Source: Kushneria indalinina DSM 14324 (GTDB lineage Bacteria > Pseudomonadota > Gammaproteobacteria > Pseudomonadales > Halomonadaceae). Taken from it: 64,000 nucleotides of DNA. Below are positions 52,728 to 62,418 of the stretch, in pieces (position 1 is the stretch's first letter; each line of letters begins with the position of its first letter). The notes beneath the pieces are model-generated. The model had not been told where the DNA came from. It ran no database searches and was given only the letters and a program-made list of their open reading frames with translations. The stretch lies in NCBI RefSeq assembly GCF_003385845.1, contig NZ_QRDJ01000007.1, forward strand, positions 124,001-188,000, written 5' to 3'. The translations under genes and the position numbers were made by a program.

Positions 52728-54391
52728 ACATCGTGCTTGCCAAACTGGCACTGGTGGCGGCAGGCAGCCTGCTGACCGGTGCCACTGCCGTGGCCGACGC
52801 CCTGACCGGCCCCGTAACACAGCAGTCACTCAACGTGCCGGCGATCATCATGTTTATGATCTTCGTGGGCATCACCCTCTACATCACCTGGTGGGCGTCA
52901 AAGAAAAGTCAGTCGGCGTCGGACTACTACGCCGCCGGCGGCAACATTACCGGTTTCCAGAACGGCCTGGCGATTTCGGGCGACTTCATGTCGGCGGCCT
53001 CCTTCCTGGGCATTTCGGCGCTGGTGTTCACTTCCGGCTATGACGGCCTCATCTACTCGATGGGCTTTCTGGTCGGCTGGCCGATGATCATGTTTTTGAT
53101 CGCCGAGCGCCTGCGTAACCTGGGGCGCTATACCTTTGCTGACGTGGCCTCGTTTCGTCTGAGCAAGCGTCCGGTGCGCATTCTCTCCGCCTTTGGCTCG
53201 CTGGCCGTGGTGGCGCTCTATCTGATCGCGCAGATGGTGGGTGCCGGCAAATTGATTCAACTGCTGTTCGGCCTCAACTATCACATTGCGGTGGTGGTGG
53301 TGGGCGTGCTGATGGTCTGCTACGTGCTCTTTGGCGGCATGCTGGCCACCACCTGGGTGCAGATGATCAAGGCGGCCATCCTGCTATTCGGGGCCAGTTT
53401 CATGGCCCTGATGGTGCTGATGCACGTCGATTTCAGTATCGAGGGACTGTTCAATCAAGCGGTGGCCGTGCACTCGAGCGGTGCCTCGATCATGAGCCCG
53501 GGTGGGCTGGTCAAGGACCCAATCTCGGCAATCTCGCTGGGGCTGGCACTGATGTTCGGCACCGCGGGCCTGCCACATATCCTGATGCGCTTTTTCACCG
53601 TGAGCAACGCCAAGGAGGCACGCAAGAGCGTGTTCGTGGCGACCGGCTTCATCGGCTACTTCTATATCCTGACCTTCATCATCGGTTTTGGCGCCATCAT
53701 TCTGGTGAGCACCAATCCGGCCTTTCAGGACAGCACGGGGGCGATCATCGGCGGCACCAACATGGTGGCGGTGCATCTGGCCAACGCCGTGGGCGGCAGT
53801 ATCTTCTTGGGCTTCATCTCGGCAGTGGCCTTTGCCACCATCCTTGCCGTGGTCGCAGGACTGGCGCTGGCCGGTGCCTCGGCCATCTCGCATGACCTGT
53901 ACGCCGGCGTCATCATGAAAGACAACGCCGATGAGAAAAAGGAAGTGCGCATCTCCAAGATCTCGGTGCTGGTGCTGGGGATTGTCGCCATCGTGCTGGG
54001 AATCGCCTTCGAGAGTCAGAACGTCGCCTTCATGGTGGGCCTGGCCTTCTCGATCGCGGCGAGCTGCAACTTCCCGGTGCTGCTGCTCTCCATGTACTGG
54101 CGCCAACTGACCACCCGCGGGGCGGTCATTGGCGGCGGTATGGGACTGGCCACGGCCATCGTGCTGATGATCCTCGGCCCGACCATCTGGGTGCAGGTGC
54201 TGGGCAATGACAGTCCCATCTATCCCTATGACTATCCGGCGCTGTTCTCGATGGCGGTGGCCTTTATCGGCATCTGGCTGTTCTCGGTGACCGACAAATC
54301 TGCCTCTGCCGCACGCGAGCGGGAACTCTTCGATGCCCAGTTCGTACGTTCCCAGACCGGCATCGGTGCCTCGGGCAGCGTGGCCCACTAA
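52724..54391 (+). CDS. actP: Cation/acetate symporter ActP (SSF family)
   Basis: Na+-coupled uptake of acetate and other short monocarboxylates, 555 residues with about 13 membrane segments and a cleavable-looking N-terminal segment. Markers are [21 protein letters not shown]-like block near residue 65, [15 protein letters not shown] near 85, and [15 protein letters not shown] near 285. The start at ATG 52724 overlaps yjcH; a longer in-frame extension runs back through yjcH and is spurious. No acetyl-CoA synthetase gene lies within the window. Confidence 0.92.
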   Translation: MNIVLAKLALVAAGSLLTGATAVADALTGPVTQQSLNVPAIIMFMIFVGITLYITWWASKKSQSASDYYAAGGNITGFQNGLAISGDFMSAASFLGISALVFTSGYDGLIYSMGFLVGWPMIMFLIAERLRNLGRYTFADVASFRLSKRPVRILSAFGSLAVVALYLIAQMVGAGKLIQLLFGLNYHIAVVVVGVLMVCYVLFGGMLATTWVQMIKAAILLFGASFMALMVLMHVDFSIEGLFNQAVAVHSSGASIMSPGGLVKDPISAISLGLALMFGTAGLPHILMRFFTVSNAKEARKSVFVATGFIGYFYILTFIIGFGAIILVSTNPAFQDSTGAIIGGTNMVAVHLANAVGGSIFLGFISAVAFATILAVVAGLALAGASAISHDLYAGVIMKDNADEKKEVRISKISVLVLGIVAIVLGIAFESQNVAFMVGLAFSIAASCNFPVLLLSMYWRQLTTRGAVIGGGMGLATAIVLMILGPTIWVQVLGNDSPIYPYDYPALFSMAVAFIGIWLFSVTDKSASAARERELFDAQFVRSQTGIGASGSVAH

Positions 54392-54424
54392 CCCTTTCTT
54401 TCCGTTCTACCCGCTCTCTCCTTC

Positions 54425-54450
54425 GCCCTGCCTCGCGCAGGGCTTTTTTT
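54425..54450 (+). terminator. Terminator after actP
   Basis: GCCCTGC / GCAGGGC stem with a 5-nt loop followed directly by seven T. Confidence 0.92.
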
Positions 54451-54566
54451 GGTCTATTGCCAGCCCCCACACCGCCAGGCAGGATCGAAATATCGGGTCC
54501 CGACCGCATCAGGCACGCCTTTTGCATAAACAGAAAAGGACATGCCCATCTGCCACGAGGCCCGAC

Positions 54567-55841
54567 ATGAAAACGATGACCACGCACGAGAGCGTTGTTA
54601 CCCCGGCACCGGCGTCACTGGGGATCGCCGAGCGCCTTCGGGCCCTGGGCCCCGGCGCCATGGTAGCGGCCTGCATTCTCGGCCCCGGCTCGATCACCAC
54701 GCTATCCGTCGCCGGCGCCGAGTACGGCTTCGCGCTGCTGTGGGCGGTGATGGCCGCCTCCGTGGTGGCCTTTTGCTTTCAGCGCCCGGTCATTCGCTTC
54801 ACGCTGGCCACCGGCATGTCGGCGATGGAGGGCATTCGCCAGCGCATGGGCCGAAAGTGGGCGATCACGCTCTACGTTGCACTACTTCTGGGCGCCGTCG
54901 CCTTTCAGGCCGGCAACTTCACCGGTGCGGCGCTGGCGCTCAATTTTCTTTTGCCCTCGATTCCGATTCTGGCCTGGGTGGGCATCCTGGCCCTGTCAGC
55001 GCTGCTGATGTGCTGGGTCGGCATCTATCGACTGCTGGAAAACATCAACCGCGTCATCATCGCCCTGATCGTGCTGTCGTTTGTGCTGACGCTGGCACTG
55101 GCCGGCCCGAATCCGGGCGAGGTGGCGGCCACCGGCTTCTCGTTTCAGATTCCGGAGGGCAACTACTGGCTGATCCTGGCCCTGATCGCCACCACGCTGC
55201 CGCCCAACACCGTGCTGGGACTGTCAGCCTTCATCAAGCGCAAGTACGCCAGTGACACCACCACGCCGCTGGACAAGCGCCTGGCCCTGTCACGCTTTGA
55301 TCACACCACCAATGTGGTCATCACCGGCGTGGTCATGATCGCCATTCTGCTGTGCTCAGCGGCCGCGATTTATCCGCTGGGCACCGGCGTATCGGGTGCC
55401 GCCGACATGGCCGGTCAGCTTACGCCCGTACTGGGCCAGTACGCCGGCGTATTGTTCTCGCTCGGCCTGTGGGCGGCCGGCTTCTCGTCGGGGCTTTTCA
55501 ATATCGCCGTGCAGCCGCCGCTGCTGGGCGAGGCGACCGGTCGCAACGAGAGTGCCCGCAGCACGCGCAACCGCGGCGTCATGCTGCTGGCCGCGCTGGC
55601 ACCGGTGGTGATCGTGGCGCTTTATGGCAGCACGCCCATCGAGCTGATCCTGACGGCGCAGGCGATCAACGGACTGCTACTGCCGGCGATCGTGGGCTCG
55701 ATCTGGGTGCTGTGTAACCAGAAAACGCTTCTGGGCGGACTGGCCAATACGTTCCGACAGAACCTGGTCTATGGCCTGGTCATGTTGATCGTCTGTCTGC
55801 TGGCGCTGCGGGTATTTCTGGGTATGCTGGGCGTGATCTGA
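54567..55841 (+). CDS. NRAMP-like transporter without canonical metal-binding motifs
   Basis: A 424-residue membrane protein with the NRAMP fold (about 11 helices). The TM1 DPGN motif is replaced by GPGS (ACILGPGSITTLSVAG) and the TM6 MPHN motif by LPPN (ATTLPPNTVLGLSAF). The Asp, Asn, Met and His that bind and couple Mn2+/Fe2+ in MntH are thus altered, so a different substrate or mechanism is likely. NRAMP-related magnesium and aluminium transporters show that the fold can change specificity. Start ATG 54567 has GAGG 6 nt upstream. The glutathione transferase gene follows after 22 bp. Confidence 0.82.
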   Translation: MKTMTTHESVVTPAPASLGIAERLRALGPGAMVAACILGPGSITTLSVAGAEYGFALLWAVMAASVVAFCFQRPVIRFTLATGMSAMEGIRQRMGRKWAITLYVALLLGAVAFQAGNFTGAALALNFLLPSIPILAWVGILALSALLMCWVGIYRLLENINRVIIALIVLSFVLTLALAGPNPGEVAATGFSFQIPEGNYWLILALIATTLPPNTVLGLSAFIKRKYASDTTTPLDKRLALSRFDHTTNVVITGVVMIAILLCSAAAIYPLGTGVSGAADMAGQLTPVLGQYAGVLFSLGLWAAGFSSGLFNIAVQPPLLGEATGRNESARSTRNRGVMLLAALAPVVIVALYGSTPIELILTAQAINGLLLPAIVGSIWVLCNQKTLLGGLANTFRQNLVYGLVMLIVCLLALRVFLGMLGVI

Positions 55842-55863
55842 TCATCTCCCGGAGAGAGTTACC

Positions 55864-56589
<726 letters not shown>

Positions 56590-56595
56590 TAAAGC

Positions 56596-57135
56596 CTAGC
56601 GCAGCGTTTCCCCGTCCTGGCGCAGCATCCGGTTGCGCCAGGCATTCACATGCCCCACAAACTCGTGGCCGCGGTGGACGTGGGCAAGGGTGATGGGGTC
56701 GGTGTCGGTGAAGCGGTTATCGACGTTGACCGGGTAAGCTTTCGTCGCCCAGCGCACAAAGCCCGTGCCGTAGCTGGCCTGGCGCACGTCGCGCCAGTTG
56801 GTGCCGACGATGCCGCGCCGCCACGGCAGAATGCCGCGATAGCACCAGACCCCATCCTGATCGGTATACAGCCGCACGCGGCGAATATAAAAAAGCCGAT
56901 AGATCGACAGCCCCAGCGCGCAGAGCGCAAAAGCGATGCCGGCGTAGAAAAGAATCTGCGCGGTGATGGGCGCCATCGTGATCCAGCGCGGCGAGAGCAT
57001 CAGCGCAACGCTGATGGCGATGCCCACCACGCCCTTGAGCACGGCATCCAGATAGGCCACCCAGGAGAGCCGATGTTCGCGAAAGGCATAAAGCGCCTCA
57101 CTATAGGCGCCCCTGTCGGGCAGATCGTTTTGCAT
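56596..57135 (-). CDS. Membrane protein of unknown function, PH-like C-terminal part
   Basis: A 179-residue protein with two or three membrane helices (about residues 30-85), then a soluble part (RVRLYTDQDGVWCYRGILPW, NWRDVRQASYG) whose strand pattern resembles bacterial PH-type domains; this is a tentative reading. AGGAG lies 7 nt before ATG 57135. Only 9 bp separate it from the cobM stop, so it may be the last gene of the cobL-cobM unit, but nothing ties it to cobalamin synthesis. Confidence 0.75.
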   Translation of the reverse strand: MQNDLPDRGAYSEALYAFREHRLSWVAYLDAVLKGVVGIAISVALMLSPRWITMAPITAQILFYAGIAFALCALGLSIYRLFYIRRVRLYTDQDGVWCYRGILPWRRGIVGTNWRDVRQASYGTGFVRWATKAYPVNVDNRFTDTDPITLAHVHRGHEFVGHVNAWRNRMLRQDGETLR

Positions 57136-57144
57136 GTTGTCTCC

Positions 57145-57930
57145 TCATCCCCTCTCAACCACTGACGCGTCATCGCCCTCGTGACGAAAGCGTCGGCGGT
57201 AACCGGTCTCGTACAGCGCGCTGTCGCGAAAATCGCTGTCGGCCAGCGCCGGGCCGACCAGAATCAGCGCGCTGCGCTCGATCGGATTGTCCACCAGGCG
57301 CTCGACGATATCGCTCAGAACGCCCTGAACCAGGCGTTCTTCCGGCCAGCTGGCACGATAGACCACCGCCACCGGGCACGTCTCTCCGTAAAAGGGCACC
57401 AGGCGCGTTGCGATCTCTTCAAGACGATGGATCGCCAGATGGATGGCCAGCGTCGCCCCGGTCTCGGCAAAGGTTTCCAGCTGCTCGCGCTCGGGCATTT
57501 TCGAGGCCCGGCCGGAAAGGCGAGTCAGCACCACGCTCTGCGCCACCTCCGGTACCGTCAGCTCGCGCTCGATCAGGGCCGCGGCCGCCGAAAAGGCCGG
57601 CACGCCGGGCGTCAGGGTGTAGTCGATGCCGTGGTGTTTCAGGCGCCTGAGCTGCTCGGCCAGCGCGCTATAAACCGAGAGATCTCCCGAATGGAGCCGG
57701 GCCACCTCGTCACCGCTCTGGTTGGCGCGAAGGTATTCGGCCTCGATCGCCTCGAGATCCAGCGATGCGGTATTGATCACTCGCGCATCGCTCGGGCAAT
57801 ACGCCAGCAGCTCGGTGGCGACCGTTGAGCCGGCATAGAGGCACACCGGGCAGCGCTCGAGCAGACGCTGGCCGCGCACGGTGATCAGATCGGCCGCCCC
57901 CGGACCGGCGCCGATGAAGTGGACCGTCAT
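57145..57930 (-). CDS. cobM: Precorrin-4 C11-methyltransferase (CobM)
   Basis: Adds the C11 methyl group to precorrin-4 in corrin ring synthesis. It has 261 residues, SUMT-like tetrapyrrole methylase fold. VHFIGAGPGAADLITVRG at the start, YAGSTV near 37, LHSGDLSVYSALAEQ near 80, LTPGVPAFSAAAA near 103, and VYRASWPEE near 185 are the CobM/CbiF blocks. ATG 57930 overlaps the cobL stop (ATGA) with GGGGG 6 nt upstream. Confidence 0.95.
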   Translation of the reverse strand: MTVHFIGAGPGAADLITVRGQRLLERCPVCLYAGSTVATELLAYCPSDARVINTASLDLEAIEAEYLRANQSGDEVARLHSGDLSVYSALAEQLRRLKHHGIDYTLTPGVPAFSAAAALIERELTVPEVAQSVVLTRLSGRASKMPEREQLETFAETGATLAIHLAIHRLEEIATRLVPFYGETCPVAVVYRASWPEERLVQGVLSDIVERLVDNPIERSALILVGPALADSDFRDSALYETGYRRRFRHEGDDASVVERG

Positions 57931-59195
57931 GACACCCCCTGAAAGTCCAGCGGCTTGGTCCAGACCCACTGGGTAATGGTGCGCGCCGGCGTCCAGCCGA
58001 TCATGCTGCCCAACGGCGCGGTCTGCTCAAGGCTCAGGCGCATCATCTCGCCGCCCAGCAGGCGGTGGCACTCCCCCAGCGCCAGTTCGCTTTCCAGCGT
58101 CACCGCGTTGGCGACCAGCCGGCCGCCGGGAGCGAGGGCGTCAAAACAGCGCGCCATCAGCGTCATGTTGCTCACTCCGCCGCCCACGAAGATGGCCTGC
58201 GGCGTGGCCAGTCCGTCCAGCGCGTCGGGCGCCTCGCCCGGGGTAATCTCCAGTCGCGGTACGCCCAGCGTTTCGGCGTTGCGGCGAATGCGCTGACAGC
58301 GCGTCTCGTCGCGCTCGATCGCTACCGCCTCGAGCGAGTCATCCAGCAGCAGCCATTCGATACCCACCGACCCGGAACCGGCACCGATGTCCCACAGCCG
58401 ATCCCCCGGACGCGGCGACAGTCGTGCCAGCGTCATGGCGCGAATATCACGACGGGTGATCTGGCCGTCGTGTTCAAAGAGCACATCGCTGCGTCCGGGG
58501 GCCAGCCCGGCCACGGCGCCCTCGCCGTGCTGCACGATTTCGAGCGCCACCACGTTGAGCGCATCGAACGCCTGTTCTTCGCGCGCCAGCGCCTGCGCCG
58601 TGAAGCTTTCGATGCGCTCACGCGGCCCGCCCAGCGCCTCCAGCACGGTCATGCGGCTCTCGCCCATGTTGCGCTCGGTGAGCATGCCGGCCATCAGGGC
58701 CGGTGCGTCCCCATCGCTGGTCAGCGCCACGATGCGCACGCCGTGGTGCAGGTGACCGTTAAGGCGGCTCATGGCCCGCCCGTGCAGCGACAAAAGCCGG
58801 CTTTTCTGCAGCGGCCAGCCCAGGCGAGCGCAGGCCAGCGAAAAGGCCGACGGTGCCGGAAAGACTTCCATCTCGCTGGCCGGCACATGTTCCGAAAGCG
58901 TCGAACCGATGCCGTAGTGAAAGGGATCGCCCGAGGCCAGCACGCACACCCGCTGTCCGCGCAGCGCCAGCAGCTGATCGATGCCCTCGCTCAGCGGCGA
59001 GGGCCAGGCGATCGGCGTACCCTGAATCAGCGTGGCGGTCAGCGCCAGATGACGCGAGCCGCCAAAGACCACCGAGGCCCGGCTGATCGCCTCACGCGCC
59101 TTGTCACACAGCTCCTCGGGACCGGACTCCTGAATGCCCACGATGGCAAGCCAGGGCTCGCTCGCTGCGTCGGAGGGGGCGTCACTGGGGCTCAT
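57927..59195 (-). CDS. cobL: Precorrin-6Y C5,15-methyltransferase, decarboxylating (CobL, CbiE-CbiT fusion)
   Basis: Bifunctional enzyme: the N-terminal CbiE-like domain (about 1-215) methylates C5, and the C-terminal CbiT-like Rossmann methyltransferase (about 225-420) methylates C15 and decarboxylates the acetate side chain. Seen are LASGDPFHYGIGSTL and PAPSAFSLACARLGWPLQ in the first half, and ALTRRDIRAMTLA-like and WDIGAGSGSVGIEWLL in the second. It has 422 residues, the usual length of fused CobL. First gene of the cobL-cobM unit, divergent from cobK. Confidence 0.95.
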   Translation of the reverse strand: MSPSDAPSDAASEPWLAIVGIQESGPEELCDKAREAISRASVVFGGSRHLALTATLIQGTPIAWPSPLSEGIDQLLALRGQRVCVLASGDPFHYGIGSTLSEHVPASEMEVFPAPSAFSLACARLGWPLQKSRLLSLHGRAMSRLNGHLHHGVRIVALTSDGDAPALMAGMLTERNMGESRMTVLEALGGPRERIESFTAQALAREEQAFDALNVVALEIVQHGEGAVAGLAPGRSDVLFEHDGQITRRDIRAMTLARLSPRPGDRLWDIGAGSGSVGIEWLLLDDSLEAVAIERDETRCQRIRRNAETLGVPRLEITPGEAPDALDGLATPQAIFVGGGVSNMTLMARCFDALAPGGRLVANAVTLESELALGECHRLLGGEMMRLSLEQTAPLGSMIGWTPARTITQWVWTKPLDFQGVS

Positions 59196-59295
59196 GCATC
59201 TCTCTCCTGTTATATTGCGCTACCCGTCGCCACCGCCATCGGGTGTACAGTGACCGGGACATATTCATCACCACTGATCACGGCGTTGACAGACC

Positions 59296-60072
59296 ATGTG
59301 TCTACCGACTGCTTCCCATCATAAACGCCTCCTGCTGCTCGGCGGTACGCTTGAAGCCCGCCGGATTGCCGCGCGGCTGGCCACCCTGCCGGCGATTTCA
59401 GTCACGCTGTCGCTGGCCGGGCGCACGCGAGCGCCCATCGACAACGGCGTCACCACCCGCAGCGGCGGCTTTGGCGGTGTGCCGGGGCTGGTGGCCTGGC
59501 TGAAAAACCATCACATTGATGCCGTGATTCTAGCCACTCACCCCTTTGCCGCGCAGATGGCGCACAACGCCAGTGAGGCGGCGCGCCAGACCGGCCTGCC
59601 CATCCTGCGGGTGGCACGCCCCGGTTGGCAGCGCGCTCCCGAGGATTGCTGGCGCGAGTGCGACACCACCGACGAGGCGGTCACCCTGCTGGGCGCCACG
59701 CCGCGTCGGGTGCTGCTCACCTTCGGCCGCGAGCAGGCCGCCTGCTTTGAAGCCGCACCCATGCACCACTACGTGATCCGCAGTATCGACCCCATCGATC
59801 CGCCGCTGGCCCTGCCCCATGTGGATAATCTGATTGCACGCGGGCCCTTTACGCTGGCCTCAGAGCGCCAGCTGCTGCGAAGCCACGCCATCGACGTGCT
59901 GGTGACCAAGCACAGCGGCGGCGCGGCGACCTTCCCGAAACTGGTTGCGGCGCGGGAGCTTGGCGTTGAGGTCATCATGATGCGCCGTCCGGCCATGCCG
60001 AACATACCTGTTGTGGAGGGTCTGGATGACTCGGGCATGGTGCGGCTGGTCGAGTGGGTATCAGCCCTGTGA
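59296..60072 (+). CDS. cobK: Precorrin-6A reductase (CobK)
   Basis: NADPH-dependent reduction of the precorrin-6A ring, 258 residues. N-terminal LLLLGGTLEARRIAARL is the CobK/CbiJ dinucleotide-binding opening. DAVILATHPFAAQMAHNA near 75, FTLASERQLL near 180, and DVLVTKHSGGAATFPKL near 200 are family blocks. It is the only plus-strand gene in the cobalamin cluster. Its last 12 bp overlap the 3' end of cobJ. The Shine-Dalgarno is weak. Start could be a few codons downstream. Confidence 0.92.
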   Translation: MCLPTASHHKRLLLLGGTLEARRIAARLATLPAISVTLSLAGRTRAPIDNGVTTRSGGFGGVPGLVAWLKNHHIDAVILATHPFAAQMAHNASEAARQTGLPILRVARPGWQRAPEDCWRECDTTDEAVTLLGATPRRVLLTFGREQAACFEAAPMHHYVIRSIDPIDPPLALPHVDNLIARGPFTLASERQLLRSHAIDVLVTKHSGGAATFPKLVAARELGVEVIMMRRPAMPNIPVVEGLDDSGMVRLVEWVSAL

Positions 60073-60846
60073 GCCGGCGGCCTCGGGGTCGCAACCGGGA
60101 GCAAAGCGCGGCGTGTAGATCAGCGACGACTGCCCGGGCCGCTCGACCCGGCGGGTCTCTTCACTGCCGATGATGACCAGCGTGGCCATATCGGCCTGCT
60201 CGGCGCGGGCCTGGTCGAGCGTGGTGGTCGTGATCTGCTCATCCACTCGGCCGGCGGCGCGGGCGAAGATTACCAATGTGTCGGGCGAGAGCACGTCACG
60301 CAGTTTCTCCAGCGCCACGCCCAGCTGCCAGGGGCGCGCCTTCGAGATCGGATTGTAAAAAGCCATGACCAGCCCGGCGCCGGCGCAGGCCAGCAGCCGG
60401 CGCTCGATCAATGCCCAGGGCTTTAGATTGTCGGACAGCGATATGGCGGCAAAGTCATGGCCCAGCGGCGCGCCACAGGCGGCGGCTGCCGCCAGCATGG
60501 CGCTCACGCCGGGCACGACCTCAAGTATGAGTTCACGCCACGTCTGCGGGCCGCGCTCGATCTGCTCACACACGGCCGAGGCCATGGCAAACACGCCCGG
60601 ATCACCGCCGGAGAGCATCGCCACGCACTCGCCGCGCTCGGCCAGGGTGAGCGCCTCACGGGCCCGGGCGCCCTCCTCGCGGTTGTCCGATACCACCCGG
60701 CGCGGGTCGTCCACGGCCACCACCCGATCCACGTAGGGGCCATAGCCGTAGAACCAGTCGGCCCGCTCAAGTGCCTCGAGCGCCTGTGCGGTCAGATAAG
60801 TGGCCTCGCCCGGTCCCAGCCCGATCACGATCAGCCGGCCGCTCAT
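60061..60846 (-). CDS. cobJ: Precorrin-3B C17-methyltransferase (CobJ)
   Basis: Ring-contracting methyltransferase acting on precorrin-3B, 261 residues. VIGLGPGEATYLT at the start, YGYGPYVDRV near 37, MLSGGDPGVFAMA near 80, EVVPGVSAMLAAAA near 107, GHDFAAISLSDNLKPW near 127, and AFYNPISKARPWQL near 158 are diagnostic. It has no CbiG or CobE fusion. ATG 60846 overlaps the cobI stop as ATGA. Confidence 0.95.
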   Translation of the reverse strand: MSGRLIVIGLGPGEATYLTAQALEALERADWFYGYGPYVDRVVAVDDPRRVVSDNREEGARAREALTLAERGECVAMLSGGDPGVFAMASAVCEQIERGPQTWRELILEVVPGVSAMLAAAAACGAPLGHDFAAISLSDNLKPWALIERRLLACAGAGLVMAFYNPISKARPWQLGVALEKLRDVLSPDTLVIFARAAGRVDEQITTTTLDQARAEQADMATLVIIGSEETRRVERPGQSSLIYTPRFAPGCDPEAAGSQG

Positions 60847-61649
60847 GAGGACACCTGCGCATCCAGCGTGACCGGATGGGCGCACTCGGCCCAGCCGGGC
60901 ACCAGCACGATCGAGAAATACGGCGCGGGCCGGTCATCGCGATCGATAAGCCGCATGATCTGCTCACCGGCCATGGTGGCGCGCTCGACATACAGCGCCC
61001 GCTCCAGCAGGCCGGCACGCGCCAGCGCGCTTTTAATGCGCGGCAGGTTGCGCCCCACCTTCATGATCACCGCCGCCTCGCAGCGCGACAGTCGATCCAC
61101 CAGCGCCGCCTCGTCCAGCGTGCCCGGCAGGATGGTGAGTACGTCATCGCCCTGGCAGATCGGCACCCCGGCGCTCGACCAGCCGCCGGCCATACCCGTC
61201 ACGCCGGGGATGACCTCGACCTGGAAGCGGTCTTTCAAGCGCACGTGAAGATGCATCCAGGAGCCGAAAAAGAGCGGGTCCCCTTCCGAGAGCACCGCCA
61301 CGCTGCGCCCGGCAGCCAGCTCGACGGCCAGCCGCTCGGCGCTGTCGGTATAAAATTCGGCAATGGCGCTGCGATAGCCCTCGGAGTGGCGATGCAGCTC
61401 GGTAGTGACCGGATAGTACAGCGCCAGCTCCGGCTGGCCGGGGCGCAGATGCTCGGCGACCACGCGGCGGGCGTTGCTTTGATTGCCGGCCTTGGCAAAC
61501 CAGGCGACCACGTCGGCCTGGGCCAGTACCCGCGCGGCCTTGAGGGTCAAAAGCTCCGGATCACCGGGGCCGGTGCCCACGCCGTACAGGCGCCCGCCGC
61601 TGGCAGCGTTACCACCGGAGGACGCGGAAAATTCGGGAGTTGATCGCAT
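60843..61649 (-). CDS. cobI: Precorrin-2 C20-methyltransferase (CobI)
   Basis: Second methylation of the corrin pathway, 268 residues. YGVGTGPGDPELLTLKAARVL near residue 23, VAVLSEGDPLFFGSWMHL near 105, and VIPGVTGMAGGWSSAGVP near 132 identify the CobI/CbiL group. Start is ATG 61649, sharing one base with the cobH stop (TGATG); the adjacent GTG 61652 is an alternative. Flanked by cobH and cobJ in a tight cluster. Confidence 0.94.
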   Translation of the reverse strand: MRSTPEFSASSGGNAASGGRLYGVGTGPGDPELLTLKAARVLAQADVVAWFAKAGNQSNARRVVAEHLRPGQPELALYYPVTTELHRHSEGYRSAIAEFYTDSAERLAVELAAGRSVAVLSEGDPLFFGSWMHLHVRLKDRFQVEVIPGVTGMAGGWSSAGVPICQGDDVLTILPGTLDEAALVDRLSRCEAAVIMKVGRNLPRIKSALARAGLLERALYVERATMAGEQIMRLIDRDDRPAPYFSIVLVPGWAECAHPVTLDAQVSS

Positions 61650-62320
61650 CACAGTCGGTCGCTTGCCAGCGCATTGATGGTGGCAGACGCAATGGCGCTG
61701 CCGCCCATGCGACCGCGTACCGTCACGAAGGGAATGTCGAGCCCGGCATCGATCAGGGCCTGCTTGGACTCCACTGCACCGACAAAGCCGACCGGCACGC
61801 CGATAATGGCCGCAGGTTTCGGGGCGCCCTGATGGAGCAGATCCAGCAGATGAAAGAGCGCGGTCGGCGCGTTGCCGATCACCACTACCCCGCCGTCAAG
61901 CCGTTCGCCCCACAACTCAATGGCCGCCGCCGTACGGGTATTGCCAATGTGTGCGGCAAGATCAAACGTGCGCGCATCATGCAGGGTACAGACCACCTCG
62001 TTGTTGGCCGGCAGCCGCGCCCGCGTCACGCCCCGCTCGACCATGCCGGCGTCACATAGAATCGGCGCACCCTGCAGTATCGCCTCGCGCGCCCGAACGA
62101 TATCGCCACCGCCAAAGACGATCTGCTCGGCCAGCGCCACCACGCCGCAGGCGTGAATCATGCGCACCGCCACATCGGCCTCGACCGGGGAAAAGCGCGC
62201 CAGATCCGCCTCCGAGCGGATAATGGCGAACGACTGACGATAGATGGCCTGCCCGTCATGTTCGTAGTCATACAGGGAACGTTTGGCAGGTGCGTCATGA
62301 GTGCCATGGCGATCGGTCAT
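61649..62320 (-). CDS. cobH: Precorrin-8X methylmutase (CobH)
   Basis: Moves the C11 methyl group to C12 to form hydrogenobyrinate, 223 residues. Family blocks: IIRSEADLARF near 34, RMIHACGVV near 53 with the catalytic His, ILCDAGMVERGV near 87, IGNAPTALFHLL near 148, IIGVPVGFVGAVESK near 170. GAGGG lies 7 nt before ATG 62320. It follows cobG after 98 bp. Confidence 0.95.
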   Translation of the reverse strand: MTDRHGTHDAPAKRSLYDYEHDGQAIYRQSFAIIRSEADLARFSPVEADVAVRMIHACGVVALAEQIVFGGGDIVRAREAILQGAPILCDAGMVERGVTRARLPANNEVVCTLHDARTFDLAAHIGNTRTAAAIELWGERLDGGVVVIGNAPTALFHLLDLLHQGAPKPAAIIGVPVGFVGAVESKQALIDAGLDIPFVTVRGRMGGSAIASATINALASDRL

Positions 62321-62418
62321 TGGTTCCCTCGTTTTTTAGGTGGATATCAGGGCGGTCAGGCGCGCCATTCTACCCTGGCGATGCGACAGCGTCCGCCCTT
62401 GTGCGTCAGCGCCCTGCC

